NCBI GenBank assembly: GCA_964393605.1
Contig: CAYMUL010000012.1
Location: 30,322 to 94,321 of the forward strand
DNA from: CAYMUL01 sp964393605
Lineage (GTDB): Bacteria > Bacteroidota > Ignavibacteria > Ignavibacteriales > Ignavibacteriaceae
DNA length: 64,000 nt
Direction: 5' to 3'
Each line of letters starts with the position of its first letter. Position 1 is the stretch's first letter. Below the pieces are notes generated by a model. The model made no database searches and was not told where the DNA came from. It saw only the letters and a list, made by a program, of their open reading frames with translations. Shown piece by piece: positions 1 through 7,805 of this stretch. The translations under genes were made by a program, and so were the position numbers.

Positions 1-881
1 TAAAAGATTCAGGTCCCGGTCGCGTCTCCCCATTCTTCATTCCGATGCTGATTGCAGATATTGCGAGCGGACAAATTTCAATCCAATATGGATTTAAAGG
101 ACCGAACCATTGCATCGTTTCTGCATGCGCAACTGCGAACAACAATATTATCGATGCGTATCTCCTTATAAAAAATGGAATGGCTTCTGCTTTCCTTTGT
201 GGAGGAAGCGAAGCGTCAATTTGCGAAGTCGGTTTATCAGGATTCAATTCCGCGAAAGCATTATCAACACGAAATGATACCCCCGAAACTGCGAGCCGTC
301 CGTTCGATTCGACGCGCGATGGTTTTGTAATGGGGGAAGGCGCCGGAGTTTTGTTCATCGAAGATTTAGAACATGCAATTAACCGCGGCGCAAAAATTTA
401 TTGTGAAATTATCGGTGTAGGGCTTTCTGCAGATGCATATCATATTACAGCTCCCGATCCCGAAGGCACCGGTGCCTCTCTCGCAATGAGGCGCGCACTC
501 AAGTCCGCAAATATCAAACCTGAAGATGTTCATTACATTAATATGCATGGCACATCAACAGGACTCGGAGATATTGCAGAATCAAAAGCAATTAAAAATG
601 TTTTTGGTGATCATGCGTACAAAATGAATTTGACATCTTCAAAAAGTATGACAGGGCATTTGCTCGGTGCCGCCGGCGGTGTTGAAGCGATTGTTTCAAT
701 CCTTACAATGCAAAATAGTATTGTTACTCCGACGATTAATTTTGTGAATCCCGATCCCGAATGCGATTTGAATTACACTTTCAATAAACCACAGGAGAGA
801 GTTGTAGATATCGGGTTGAGCAACGCCTTCGGATTTGGCGGGCATAATACAACCGTTGTCTTCAAGAAGTTTAGCGAATGA
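1..881 (+). CDS. fabF: Beta-ketoacyl-ACP synthase II (FabF), 5' end outside the window
   Basis: Condensing enzyme of type II fatty acid synthesis, joining an acyl chain held on its active-site cysteine to malonyl-ACP in the cytoplasm. The frame is open from base 3, so about 292 of the usual ~410 residues are present. The catalytic triad is visible: Cys in VSACATA (near base 125), His in MHGTSTG (near 545) and His in KSMTGHLLGAAGG (near 655), followed by the glycine-rich C-terminal signature NAFGFGGHN. The last four bases overlap the next start (ATGA), which suggests translational coupling. Identity is secure; the true start cannot be seen. Confidence 0.96.
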   Translation, partial: KDSGPGRVSPFFIPMLIADIASGQISIQYGFKGPNHCIVSACATANNNIIDAYLLIKNGMASAFLCGGSEASICEVGLSGFNSAKALSTRNDTPETASRPFDSTRDGFVMGEGAGVLFIEDLEHAINRGAKIYCEIIGVGLSADAYHITAPDPEGTGASLAMRRALKSANIKPEDVHYINMHGTSTGLGDIAESKAIKNVFGDHAYKMNLTSSKSMTGHLLGAAGGVEAIVSILTMQNSIVTPTINFVNPDPECDLNYTFNKPQERVVDIGLSNAFGFGGHNTTVVFKKFSE

Positions 882-1330
882 TTAAAAAAATTATTTTCGT
901 TTTTCTAATCTTAATTTCGGTTTCAAATTTTGCTCAAGAAAATAAATTTGGAATTGGAATTCTTGTCGGAGTTCCCACAGGCTTCAGCGGAAAACTAATT
1001 CTTTCCGAAATGAATTCACTTGATGTTGGAGTTGGTTATTCTTTTTCCAGAGAGAATGAAAAAATTCATCTTTATGTTGACTACATTTGGAATGATGCAC
1101 ACTTCTTCAAATCAAGTAGTTCATTCAAAGCTATTTATGGAATCGGCGGGCGGGTAAAAACTTTTGATTTCGGCGATAACTCGATGGCTGTTAGAATTGT
1201 CGGCGGCGTGAATTATAATCCGACCGACACAAAGATTGAATTATTTTTTGAAACTGCACCGACGATAAATGTCGTTCCCAATTCTAATTTTAGTTTAGAA
1301 GGCGCGATCGGGTTACGCTACTTTTTCTAA
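878..1330 (+). CDS. Small secreted outer-membrane beta-barrel-like protein
   Basis: A 150-residue protein with a clear signal peptide (MIKKIIFVFLILISVSNFAQ, cleavage near residue 20) followed by alternating polar/hydrophobic stretches rich in Gly, Tyr and Phe (GIGILVGVPTG, LDVGVGYSF, YGIGGRVKTF) and ending in LRYFF. A terminal aromatic after beta-type strands is what small outer-membrane barrels look like. The start overlaps the fabF stop by ATGA. No specific family is recognised. It is convergent with dprA, with only two bases between the two stop codons, so there is no room for a separate terminator. Confidence 0.7.
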   Translation: MIKKIIFVFLILISVSNFAQENKFGIGILVGVPTGFSGKLILSEMNSLDVGVGYSFSRENEKIHLYVDYIWNDAHFFKSSSSFKAIYGIGGRVKTFDFGDNSMAVRIVGGVNYNPTDTKIELFFETAPTINVVPNSNFSLEGAIGLRYFF

Positions 1331-1332
1331 AA

Positions 1333-2454
1333 TTAACAGATCATAAATTTTTTGCCGGGCAACTGCTTCACCAATCCTTTGAATTCAAGAGCAAGAAGAT
1401 AAACGTTGCAATCTACAACAGACACAGCTGACTGTGCCGCGATTAAATCTATATTCATCGGCTCATCATTCAGCACAGAATAAATTTTTTCTTCGAATAA
1501 CGATAACCCCTGAATTTGTTTTTTCCTCTTCTCCTTTTTGTCAGGTGCGATTTTTAATTGAAGGTCATAAATAACCTCTTCGGCTTTCGTTATCAATTTA
1601 GCCTGATTTGATTTAATGAGATGATTCGTTCCTTCAGCTTGCCGCACATCGATATTTCCGGGGACGGCAAATACTTCTCTATTCTGATCGAAGGCGAGAG
1701 CCGCCGTTTGCATTGCGCCGCCGCTAAACTTAGTTTCGATAATAATACTTCCCAAACTTAATCCCGAAATAATTCTATTCCTTCGCGGAAAATTTACTGC
1801 ATCCGGTTTTGTGCCAAGTTCAAATTCGGAAATTACTGCGCCATTCTTACATATTAAATTTGCAAGCTTTTTATTTTCGGGAGGATAAATATTATCGATG
1901 CCGCTTCCGAGTACTGCAATTGTCCTGCCGCCTGCATTAATAGCGGAGTTGTGCGCAATAGTATCGATACCCCTTGCAAGTCCACTCACAATTGTAATTT
2001 TTTGTGAAGCTAATTCATCTGCAAATTTTGCACAAACTTCTTTACCGTATGCGGTAGGAGTTCGTGTGCCAACTATTGCAACCGCGCTTTTATCTTCTTC
2101 GGTAAAATCTCCGAGGCAGTAAAGAAGTATCGGTGGATCATAAATTTTTTTTAGCAGATAAGGATAATCATCATCCCAAAGAGAAAATAATTTGCCGCCA
2201 ATCTTATGAAGATTCTCTAATTCTTTATCAAAATTTTTTTCAATGTCAGAAAAATTTTTCCTTACTTCAATAATTTTTTTTGCAAGGATTGAACTTATTC
2301 CGTCAACCGCCATAATCGAATGGATATCTGTTGAAAGAAGATTATCAATTTTGCCGAAGTGTGAAAGGAGGTTTTTTATTTTAACAGGACCAATCTTGTC
2401 GACAGAAAGAAGTATTTTTAGTTTAAGAAGTTGCTCGAATGAAAATCTGCTCAC
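1333..2454 (-). CDS. dprA: DNA-processing protein DprA
   Basis: Single-stranded-DNA-binding protein that loads RecA on incoming DNA during natural transformation. The full-length 373-residue protein has an N-terminal helix-hairpin-helix region (about 10-75), the extended Rossmann core (about 105-300) with VAIVGTRTPT, SGLARGIDTIAH, GSGIDNIYPPEN and PRRNRIISGLS, and a C-terminal winged-helix region (about 310-373). It is the last gene of a possible minus-strand operon, 14 bases after a microcompartment vertex gene, an unusual partner. The residues of the core fold are all intact. DprA is also common in bacteria not known to be competent, so competence itself cannot be concluded. Confidence 0.95.
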   Translation of the reverse strand: MSRFSFEQLLKLKILLSVDKIGPVKIKNLLSHFGKIDNLLSTDIHSIMAVDGISSILAKKIIEVRKNFSDIEKNFDKELENLHKIGGKLFSLWDDDYPYLLKKIYDPPILLYCLGDFTEEDKSAVAIVGTRTPTAYGKEVCAKFADELASQKITIVSGLARGIDTIAHNSAINAGGRTIAVLGSGIDNIYPPENKKLANLICKNGAVISEFELGTKPDAVNFPRRNRIISGLSLGSIIIETKFSGGAMQTAALAFDQNREVFAVPGNIDVRQAEGTNHLIKSNQAKLITKAEEVIYDLQLKIAPDKKEKRKKQIQGLSLFEEKIYSVLNDEPMNIDLIAAQSAVSVVDCNVYLLALEFKGLVKQLPGKKFMIC

Positions 2455-2468
2455 GATAATAATTCAAT

Positions 2469-2744
2469 TTATTTTTTGTAATGAAGAGTATCCACAATAG
2501 CAACAATTATAGTGTGAACAGGCGCTTTTTTGTGTCCCAATATTTGTTGAACTGCATCACCTTCCTGAGTAACAATTACAGTATCGCCAATACCTGCATC
2601 CACAAGATCAATTGCAATTGTATCTTTCTTTCCGATAAAATTTCCATCAAGATCAATCGATCTAACGAGAAGAAGTTTGTGTCCCTTAAGATGTTGATTC
2701 TTTTGAGTAGAAACGATATTGCCCCGAACTTTGGAGAGTATCAC
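2469..2744 (-). CDS. Bacterial microcompartment vertex protein, EutN/CcmL family (BMC-P)
   Basis: A 91-residue protein matching the small pentameric BMC-P fold: N-terminal ILSKVRGNIVSTQKNQHLKGHK, a central LLVRSIDLDG, the conserved IAIDLVDAGIGDTVIVTQEGDA and the C-terminal IIVAIVDTL. BMC-P pentamers cap the vertices of carboxysome- or metabolosome-type shells. The start is GTG at 2744, two bases after the stop of the upstream membrane protein, so the genes are probably co-translated. No hexameric BMC-H shell gene, signature enzyme or encapsulated pathway occurs in this window, making it an orphan vertex gene. Family assignment is firm; a shell role here is not. Confidence 0.85.
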   Translation of the reverse strand: MILSKVRGNIVSTQKNQHLKGHKLLLVRSIDLDGNFIGKKDTIAIDLVDAGIGDTVIVTQEGDAVQQILGHKKAPVHTIIVAIVDTLHYKK

Positions 2745-2746
2745 TT

Positions 2747-3010
2747 TTATTCCGTTTGTTGTTCAGTTTTTTTTCTAAAAAGAATTGAAAGTGGGAATAC
2801 GAGAACATAAACAACAAATAGGATTATGGGTGCAATGTAAAGCGATTCGGTACTATCCCAATTACCAATGCTGAGGAAGTAGAATCCGATTACCGCAAGC
2901 GCAAGCCCCGCGATGAAGATGTAATAGTTTTCTTTATTCCAATACATCTTAAAAGGAGAAACGACATTTTTTTTCGTTTGTTTCTGAATATGTTTTTTTG
3001 CTTTAGACAT
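2747..3010 (-). CDS. Small two-helix membrane protein, DUF3098-like
   Basis: An 87-residue protein with a basic N-terminus (MSKAKKHIQKQTKKN), the stretch PFKMYWNKENYYIFIAGLAL, and two predicted membrane helices (about residues 30-47 and 56-77) separated by a short loop. The pattern of a short polar N-terminus, 'NY' and two helices resembles DUF3098 proteins of Bacteroidota; function is unknown. I chose ATG at 3010 because a longer frame beginning at 3058 runs back through a transcription terminator hairpin. The stop is two bases from the GTG of the BMC vertex gene, so the two are probably one unit. The closeness of the terminator leaves only a short leader or read-through for expression. Confidence 0.65.
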   Translation of the reverse strand: MSKAKKHIQKQTKKNVVSPFKMYWNKENYYIFIAGLALAVIGFYFLSIGNWDSTESLYIAPIILFVVYVLVFPLSILFRKKTEQQTE

Positions 3011-3019
3011 AAAATTTCC

Positions 3020-3064
3020 ATTAAATAAAAAAAATAAAAGCCCAGTGTGGGGAGTCACTGGGCT
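3020..3064 (-). terminator. Rho-independent terminator (minus strand)
   Basis: A perfect 9-bp stem (AGCCCAGTG at 3039-3047 pairs with CACTGGGCT at 3056-3064) with an 8-base loop. Read on the minus strand it is followed by a long U-rich run (complement of 3020-3038). It would end transcripts of the 82-residue gene at 3394-3146. It lies only about 10 bases from the start of the next gene (3010). Confidence 0.8.
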
Positions 3065-3073
3065 GTCAATTAG

Positions 3074-3103
3074 ACATACAAGTTAGGGGAGAGACTTGCA
3101 TGT
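3074..3103. other. Second stem-loop with the same GGGGAG loop core
   Basis: ACATACAAGT (3074-3083) pairs with ACTTGCATGT (3094-3103) except for one A/C mismatch, enclosing a 10-base loop that contains GGGGAG. The terminator stem-loop next to it (3039-3064) also carries GGGGAG in its loop. On the minus strand both loops read CUCCCC. The pair sits in the 3' untranslated region of the 3394-3146 gene and could be the body of a small RNA; this is inference. Confidence 0.5.
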
Positions 3104-3145
3104 TGACAATTCAAAAATAATCCAATATTGAGTATTAATCAAGAA

Positions 3146-3394
3146 TTATTTACTAATCTGATAAACGATCTTTCTGATAGTATCAAATTGTAAGTAAGGA
3201 TATTCTTCACGAATAGAATCAATAGCGTCGCCGGCACTAATTTTATTTGAGCGAAGATTTTTGAATTTTTTTCTTATCTGATAATCTCGAACGGCTTTTT
3301 CGTCGATCAATCCGTTCGCATTCAGCAATTCATAAATATCATCGCTGATCAAATCAGAAAGAGGATTATCGATTTTTGCGATTATTTCTTTCAT
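3146..3394 (-). CDS. Small unknown, probably helical protein (82 aa)
   Basis: I do not recognise this family. The 82 residues are mostly charged and helix-prone, with no membrane segment or signal peptide. The C-terminal half, AIDSIREEYPYLQFDTIRKIVYQ, has the look of a helix-turn-helix, which would fit a small regulator, but no key residue proves it. The ATG at 3394 is preceded by AAGGAAA at a good distance. It is flanked by structured RNA on both sides: a pseudoknot-like leader upstream and two hairpins, one a terminator, downstream. It is therefore likely a monocistronic, possibly leader-regulated gene. Confidence 0.55.
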   Translation of the reverse strand: MKEIIAKIDNPLSDLISDDIYELLNANGLIDEKAVRDYQIRKKFKNLRSNKISAGDAIDSIREEYPYLQFDTIRKIVYQISK

Positions 3395-3452
3395 TGTTAT
3401 TTCCTTTCGTTAAGTTGAACAAATTGTTAATTGAAAGAATTTGTATCAACAC
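3366..3452 (-). CDS. Possible 28-codon leader ORF (uORF)
   Basis: A GTG at 3452 is preceded at eight bases by a perfect GGAGG (3461-3465 on the minus strand), a stronger ribosome site than that of the 82-residue gene. It opens a 28-codon frame that runs past the ATG at 3394 and stops at 3366 in another frame. It may be a coupling or leader peptide. The peptide has no recognisable feature, so only the ribosome site supports it. Confidence 0.25.
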   Translation of the reverse strand: MLIQILSINNLFNLTKGNNNERNNRKNR

Positions 3453-3488
3453 TATAGTTACCTCCGATAAATAAAGTTTACTTTAAAT

Positions 3489-3533
3489 AAAAAAACCGAT
3501 CAGAGCAGTTCCCTAAATCGGCGTACCTGTGCT
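3489..3533 (-). ncRNA. Putative structured leader: H-type pseudoknot followed by U7
   Basis: On the minus strand, CCGAT (3521-3517) pairs with ATCGG (3500-3496), immediately followed by seven Us as in an intrinsic terminator. The loop of that stem contains CTGCT (3508-3504), which can pair with AGCACAG (3533-3527) upstream, with one bulge, giving interleaved pairing. It lies about 100 bases before the 82-residue gene. The arrangement resembles a small riboswitch or attenuator. I do not recognise a known class; c-di-GMP-I, fluoride and preQ1-I signatures were looked for by eye and not found. Confidence 0.35.
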
Positions 3534-3728
3534 ACATGATTTAAAAAAATAACTCTGTTTGTTATTTATAAATTTGTAGCAAGTCTAAAAGTAAATTTTC
3601 CTTTTTTTTTTGTACAAAAATAAGAAATGATGCGTTAATGTCAAGCAATTTTAGATATAAGATGAAAAAGTTTTTATAACTTTTAACATAACAAACAAAA
3701 TGGATGAATTTAAACTATTAAAAATACA

Positions 3729-3759
3729 TTGGTTTTAAATTGATGCTTCGCTAACTTTT
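3729..3759 (+). promoter_or_regulatory. Possible Bacteroidota-type promoter for the polysaccharide cluster
   Basis: TTGG at 3729-3732 and TAACTTTT at 3752-3759 are 19 bases apart, resembling the Bacteroidota pattern TTTG...TAnnTTTG. It lies about 35 bases upstream of the first cluster gene. In such AT-rich DNA a chance match is possible. Confidence 0.25.
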
Positions 3760-3794
3760 AATACTGTTTTTTTTACAACTAAAATCAAATTTGC

Positions 3795-5012
3795 ATGGAA
3801 TTTAACCCTAAGGAATCCAAAACTTATAGCATAATGGATTACCTTTTTGTACTCTTTAAGTGGAAACGCTTCTTTTTCATTAATATTTTTATCGTTTTGG
3901 CTTTAACAACCACGATTGTATTTCTTCTAAAAGTAGATTACAAAGCCACCGCAGTAATTATGCTTCCGGAAGATGGTTCCTCTGGATTGGGCAATTTAGG
4001 TAGTTTAATCGGCGGAAAAAATTCAGCAATTTCTATGGGGGCTAAATTGATGGGTATTTCAGGCGCCTCAGAAGATATGGTATTCGGACTATTAAATAGT
4101 CGTACTGCACTGTTGAATGTAATTGATAAATTTGAGCTACAAAATTATTATGAGGTTTCCGATAATAAGGACAAACTTCTAAAGGCATTCAGGGGAGATA
4201 TTTCTTTTGATCCAAATGAATTTGGAATGATTGAAATTAACGTGATCAACCAAAGCGCCGATACCGCCTCTTTAATCGCGAATTATTTTGTTGAACTTAT
4301 CGACAGTTTAAATATCAAAATAAATTCAGAGCAGGCAAAAAATAACAGAATTTTTTTAGAAGGTAGATACCGAAAAAATATTGATGATTTAAAATTAGCC
4401 GAAGATTCGATGTTTCGTTTTCAAAAAAAATATGGAATCTTCGCAGTTCCTGAACAACTTGAAGTTGCAGTCAAAGCCGCTGCTGAAGTGGAGAGTGAAT
4501 TGACAGCTAAAGAGATTGCTTCACACTTTGCAGAACTTCAATTTGGAAAAAATTCTCCCCAGCACAAAATGGTTTTGGAAGAGGCAAAAATACTTAAGGA
4601 CAAAGTATTGGAATTAAAAAATTCCGAAAAAATATCCGGGGCCACAAATGTTTTCTTCCCCTTTAGTCAAATTCCTATGATGACACTTCAATATTATAGA
4701 ATCTATCGAGAAATTGAGATTCAATCCGCTATAATGGAAATAATTCTACCGATGTATGAGCAAGCAAAAGTAGAAGAGCAGAAGAGTATTCCTACAATTA
4801 TGGTTATTGATCATGCAGTTCCCCCCGAATTGAAAAACTCACCGAAGAGATTATTTATAATTGTAGGCGTTGGATTTTTATTCACATTCTTTTTTATAAC
4901 AATTATCTACATAGCAGAAGCCTCAACAAAACAAACGAATTTTAGTAACCAATTAAGCGAAAAGAGTTTCTATTTTTTCTCCCGATTAGGAAAAATTTAC
5001 GGCATCAAATAA
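3795..5012 (+). CDS. Wzz/GumC-like polysaccharide chain-length determinant
   Basis: Inner-membrane co-polymerase that sets chain length of a Wzy-dependent polysaccharide. It has the classic layout: a short cytoplasmic N-terminus (YSIMDYLFVLFKWKRFF), a first membrane helix (about 24-46), a long periplasmic helical region with coiled-coil character (about 50-350), and a second helix near residues 355-378 (LFIIVGVGFLFTFFFITIIY). No Walker motifs or tyrosine-rich tail follow, so it lacks the fused BY-kinase. At 405 residues it sits between Wzz and GumC sizes. It is the first gene of a plus-strand run with wzy and wzx directly behind, which supports the role. Confidence 0.82.
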   Translation: MEFNPKESKTYSIMDYLFVLFKWKRFFFINIFIVLALTTTIVFLLKVDYKATAVIMLPEDGSSGLGNLGSLIGGKNSAISMGAKLMGISGASEDMVFGLLNSRTALLNVIDKFELQNYYEVSDNKDKLLKAFRGDISFDPNEFGMIEINVINQSADTASLIANYFVELIDSLNIKINSEQAKNNRIFLEGRYRKNIDDLKLAEDSMFRFQKKYGIFAVPEQLEVAVKAAAEVESELTAKEIASHFAELQFGKNSPQHKMVLEEAKILKDKVLELKNSEKISGATNVFFPFSQIPMMTLQYYRIYREIEIQSAIMEIILPMYEQAKVEEQKSIPTIMVIDHAVPPELKNSPKRLFIIVGVGFLFTFFFITIIYIAEASTKQTNFSNQLSEKSFYFFSRLGKIYGIK

Positions 5013-5016
5013 TTAA

Positions 5017-6384
5017 ATGTCCATCTTAATTATTACTACTGCAACTTTCTTTTTTTCTGCGCTGAGTATTTTCATATTCAAAAGATGGTTTAACCATTTA
5101 CTTTTGTACACAATTGTTTGGGGATTTCTTTTGGTGATGTATGAATTGAAGTTGATGCGATTTGTAGATTTATCCCCACTTGCCTGGTTTTCAATTTGTG
5201 GTGCATACTTGTCATTTTTTTTTGGTACACTGATTCCGATTGTTGCCCGAAATTCAACAGAGAAGCAGAAGAATGAAGTATTAACAACGGAAAAACAATT
5301 AAAAATATTTATGGATGGCGGAACAACCGTTAAGCATTTGATTATCATTTTTTCTATTATCGGTTTGCTTGGCGCATTGCATCATTGGTGGATACTCTTA
5401 AAAATGTTCGGAAGTGTTACTTCAATTTTGTTGAATGCAAATCAAATCTACAGGATGAGAGTAGAGAATGATATTCCGGGTTTAATCCCTTACATCTATC
5501 TTTTTTCTTATGCGGCAGTATTTTTAAGTGGAATTTATGTGTCTAATAAAAAGAAAATGTCAATAGTCGCATTACTTCCTTTTATCAGCGTATTGATTAA
5601 AGAAATTGCAAATGTTGGGCGTGCCGGAATGCTAATGAGTTTCTTACTTTTTTTGGCATCATTCATGCTTTATAAACTATGCACGAATCAAGAAAAAATA
5701 AGAACAACTTTTCGTAACAAATTAAAAATTGTTGCTGCAGTAACGATTATTTTTGCATTGATAACGTCTGCGGCGGGATTAATTCGTTCTACACGGGGAA
5801 CTATCGAAAGTTTTCAAGCATCATCGCGTCAGCTGAATCAACTGCGCGGTGGTTTTCTGATTACTCCTTCAATATATTTGTACATGAGTAGTCATGTTGG
5901 AGTATTCAGCAAATTTTTGGAAAGAGATTTTGATAAGAAAAATTATTTTGGAGAGAAAACCTTTCAACCGGTTTATAATTTTTTAGCAAAATTTGATATC
6001 GTAAAACATCCTGGTTTCTATGCAAAAGGATATAATATTCCGATGTGGAGCAATACATCAACATACCTCAGAGAGTTGCATGAAGATTTTGGAGTTTCAG
6101 GAATTTTTCTTGTCCCATTTCTTCTCGGTTTATTCTGCTCAATTCTCTGGCAAAGAGTGATAGCGAAAAATAGCATACTTTTGTTACTCACCCTTTCTTA
6201 TTTATATGTACTTCTTATTTACTCTTCAATCGTAATGATAAGCCATCACGCAATATGGTCACTTACTCTTCTTATGCTGATTTTTACACTACCTTTAACA
6301 GAAAAAATTGTTATTTGGAAATTGAGACGAAGGTTGACAACACCAAAGAACTATGAAATAAATTCACCGGGTGAAAAAATTTAA
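5017..6384 (+). CDS. Oligosaccharide repeat-unit polymerase (Wzy-like)
   Basis: A 455-residue, highly hydrophobic protein with about 10-12 predicted membrane helices and one longer periplasmic-type loop around residues 270-360, as in O-antigen polymerases. Sequence identity in this family is too low for motif proof. The position between a Wzz-like and a Wzx-like gene is the strongest support. Charged patches such as LIRSTRGT (about residue 250) and the NTSTYLRELHEDFG stretch (about 345) are typical of the polymerase loop regions. Its last base is shared with the next start (TAATG). Confidence 0.75.
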   Translation: MSILIITTATFFFSALSIFIFKRWFNHLLLYTIVWGFLLVMYELKLMRFVDLSPLAWFSICGAYLSFFFGTLIPIVARNSTEKQKNEVLTTEKQLKIFMDGGTTVKHLIIIFSIIGLLGALHHWWILLKMFGSVTSILLNANQIYRMRVENDIPGLIPYIYLFSYAAVFLSGIYVSNKKKMSIVALLPFISVLIKEIANVGRAGMLMSFLLFLASFMLYKLCTNQEKIRTTFRNKLKIVAAVTIIFALITSAAGLIRSTRGTIESFQASSRQLNQLRGGFLITPSIYLYMSSHVGVFSKFLERDFDKKNYFGEKTFQPVYNFLAKFDIVKHPGFYAKGYNIPMWSNTSTYLRELHEDFGVSGIFLVPFLLGLFCSILWQRVIAKNSILLLLTLSYLYVLLIYSSIVMISHHAIWSLTLLMLIFTLPLTEKIVIWKLRRRLTTPKNYEINSPGEKI

Positions 6385-7805
6385 TGAGTTTATTAATAAG
6401 GAATTGGTCTTTGTTAACCGTCTCGAATGTTATACAACAAGGATCAGTTTTTATAAGTCTGATTTTCATTGCAAGAATTTTAACTCCTTCTCTTTATGGA
6501 GAATTTACATTCATAATTACAGCAGTGAATATTGCCCAAAATATCGCCTCTCTCGGCTTGCAGAAAATTGTCATTCGTGAAATAGCGAGAGAAAACAGTA
6601 AGCTGAAAATCGTCGCACGAAGAATTATGATACCTTTTGTACTTGTCAATCTTGTTACTGCAATTGGTTTAGTTTTTTATCTTAACATATCCGAGGGAAT
6701 TTCTGATTCACTTACTATAGCACTAACTGTCGGTTATCTCTTTTCCTTTTCTTTGTGGAATTACACCGAACCTTTAGCATTTGGACTTCAGAATATGAAA
6801 CCGACAGCGATATTAAATTCGGTTAGCGCGGTAATGTTGCTTGCGGCAGTCATGTTTTTACCTAATGGTATTCTGTCGTTCCCAACCATTCTAACAATTT
6901 TTATCGGGACACATTTTTTAAAATCTTTTTCATTTTTGATTTATGAATTCCGTTCAGGTTATTTTTCTAAAACAACTGCCGATCATGATGCAGTTACATT
7001 CAAGACTTTATTTACATCGAGTCTTCCCGTTTATTTTACTTCACTATTAACTATTCCGGTTACACAACTGCCGGTAATTTTTTTGAGTATGAACAGCACA
7101 AAAGAAGAAGTTGGATTTTTGGGAATCAGTATGAAAATGGCTTTGCCGCTCTCGTTAATCGCAAATAATCTATTCACAGCAGTTTATCCGATACTTGCAG
7201 GTTTTGCAAAAAGGGACGTTCATATCTTTAAGAAAAGAGTTACAGAAATTTTGAAGATTTTTTTTGTAGCATCGATTTTATTTACACTTTTTCTCTCAAT
7301 CATGAGCAGCGAAATTGTTAATCTTTTTCTTGGAGATAAATATTTTACAGCTATAAAAGTATTATCATTTCAAGCATGGATTGCTTTATTTGCCATTTTG
7401 AACAATTTGATTGGAATAATTTTTTTGGCCGGTGACAAAGAAAAATTACTCATCAAATTATCTATTATAAATTCAACTTTGATTGGAGCCGCCAACTATA
7501 TCGGGTCGTTCGAGGGTGCAACTATACTTTCAATGTATTCGTTAATCGGAACGATTGTGAGTTGTGCCATCAACTGGTATTATCTTTTTAAAACAATTAA
7601 TCTTTCTTGGAAACCCTCTGAACATATTTTTCTAATTTTTTCTGTTGTGTTATTTATATCTTCTCTTCATTTAATGAGTGAAGCCCACATCATCAATAGA
7701 ATCATTTTTCTTGTGAGTATTAGTTTTATATTTGCAATAATTGTAAAGAAAATATTTAATCTAACTTTTATGAAAATCAAAGAATTGTTTGTTTATGCGC
7801 GATAA
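6384..7805 (+). CDS. Oligosaccharide flippase (Wzx-like, MOP superfamily)
   Basis: Membrane exporter that turns lipid-linked repeat units to the periplasmic face. The 473-residue protein has 12-14 predicted helices and a typical N-terminus (RNWSLLTVSNVIQQGSVFISLIFIARILTPSLYGEF) shared with RfbX/Wzx proteins. Its start overlaps the wzy-like stop as TAATG, so the two are translationally coupled. A second flippase of the same superfamily occurs at 19306 outside the cluster, so each may serve a different glycan. Confidence 0.85.
   Translation: MSLLIRNWSLLTVSNVIQQGSVFISLIFIARILTPSLYGEFTFIITAVNIAQNIASLGLQKIVIREIARENSKLKIVARRIMIPFVLVNLVTAIGLVFYLNISEGISDSLTIALTVGYLFSFSLWNYTEPLAFGLQNMKPTAILNSVSAVMLLAAVMFLPNGILSFPTILTIFIGTHFLKSFSFLIYEFRSGYFSKTTADHDAVTFKTLFTSSLPVYFTSLLTIPVTQLPVIFLSMNSTKEEVGFLGISMKMALPLSLIANNLFTAVYPILAGFAKRDVHIFKKRVTEILKIFFVASILFTLFLSIMSSEIVNLFLGDKYFTAIKVLSFQAWIALFAILNNLIGIIFLAGDKEKLLIKLSIINSTLIGAANYIGSFEGATILSMYSLIGTIVSCAINWYYLFKTINLSWKPSEHIFLIFSVVLFISSLHLMSEAHIINRIIFLVSISFIFAIIVKKIFNLTFMKIKELFVYAR

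Larger units (their letters stand above)
3395..3794. other. 400-base divergent intergenic region
   Basis: Lies between a minus-strand small gene and the plus-strand polysaccharide cluster. It holds the leader structure at 3489-3533, a candidate leader ORF, a T10 run at 3602-3611 and, near the plus-strand end, a possible promoter. The rest is AT-rich DNA in which I see no gene or RNA. Confidence 0.6.

Noticed and set aside
366..548. Antisense open frames within fabF, dnaE, the TonB receptor operon and other genes
   Set aside because: They lie opposite genes with strong family matches, have no ribosome sites and show no recognisable product.
3489..3533. A known c-di-GMP-I, fluoride or preQ1-I riboswitch
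   Set aside because: The conserved core bases of those classes are not present; only a general pseudoknot-with-terminator shape is seen.
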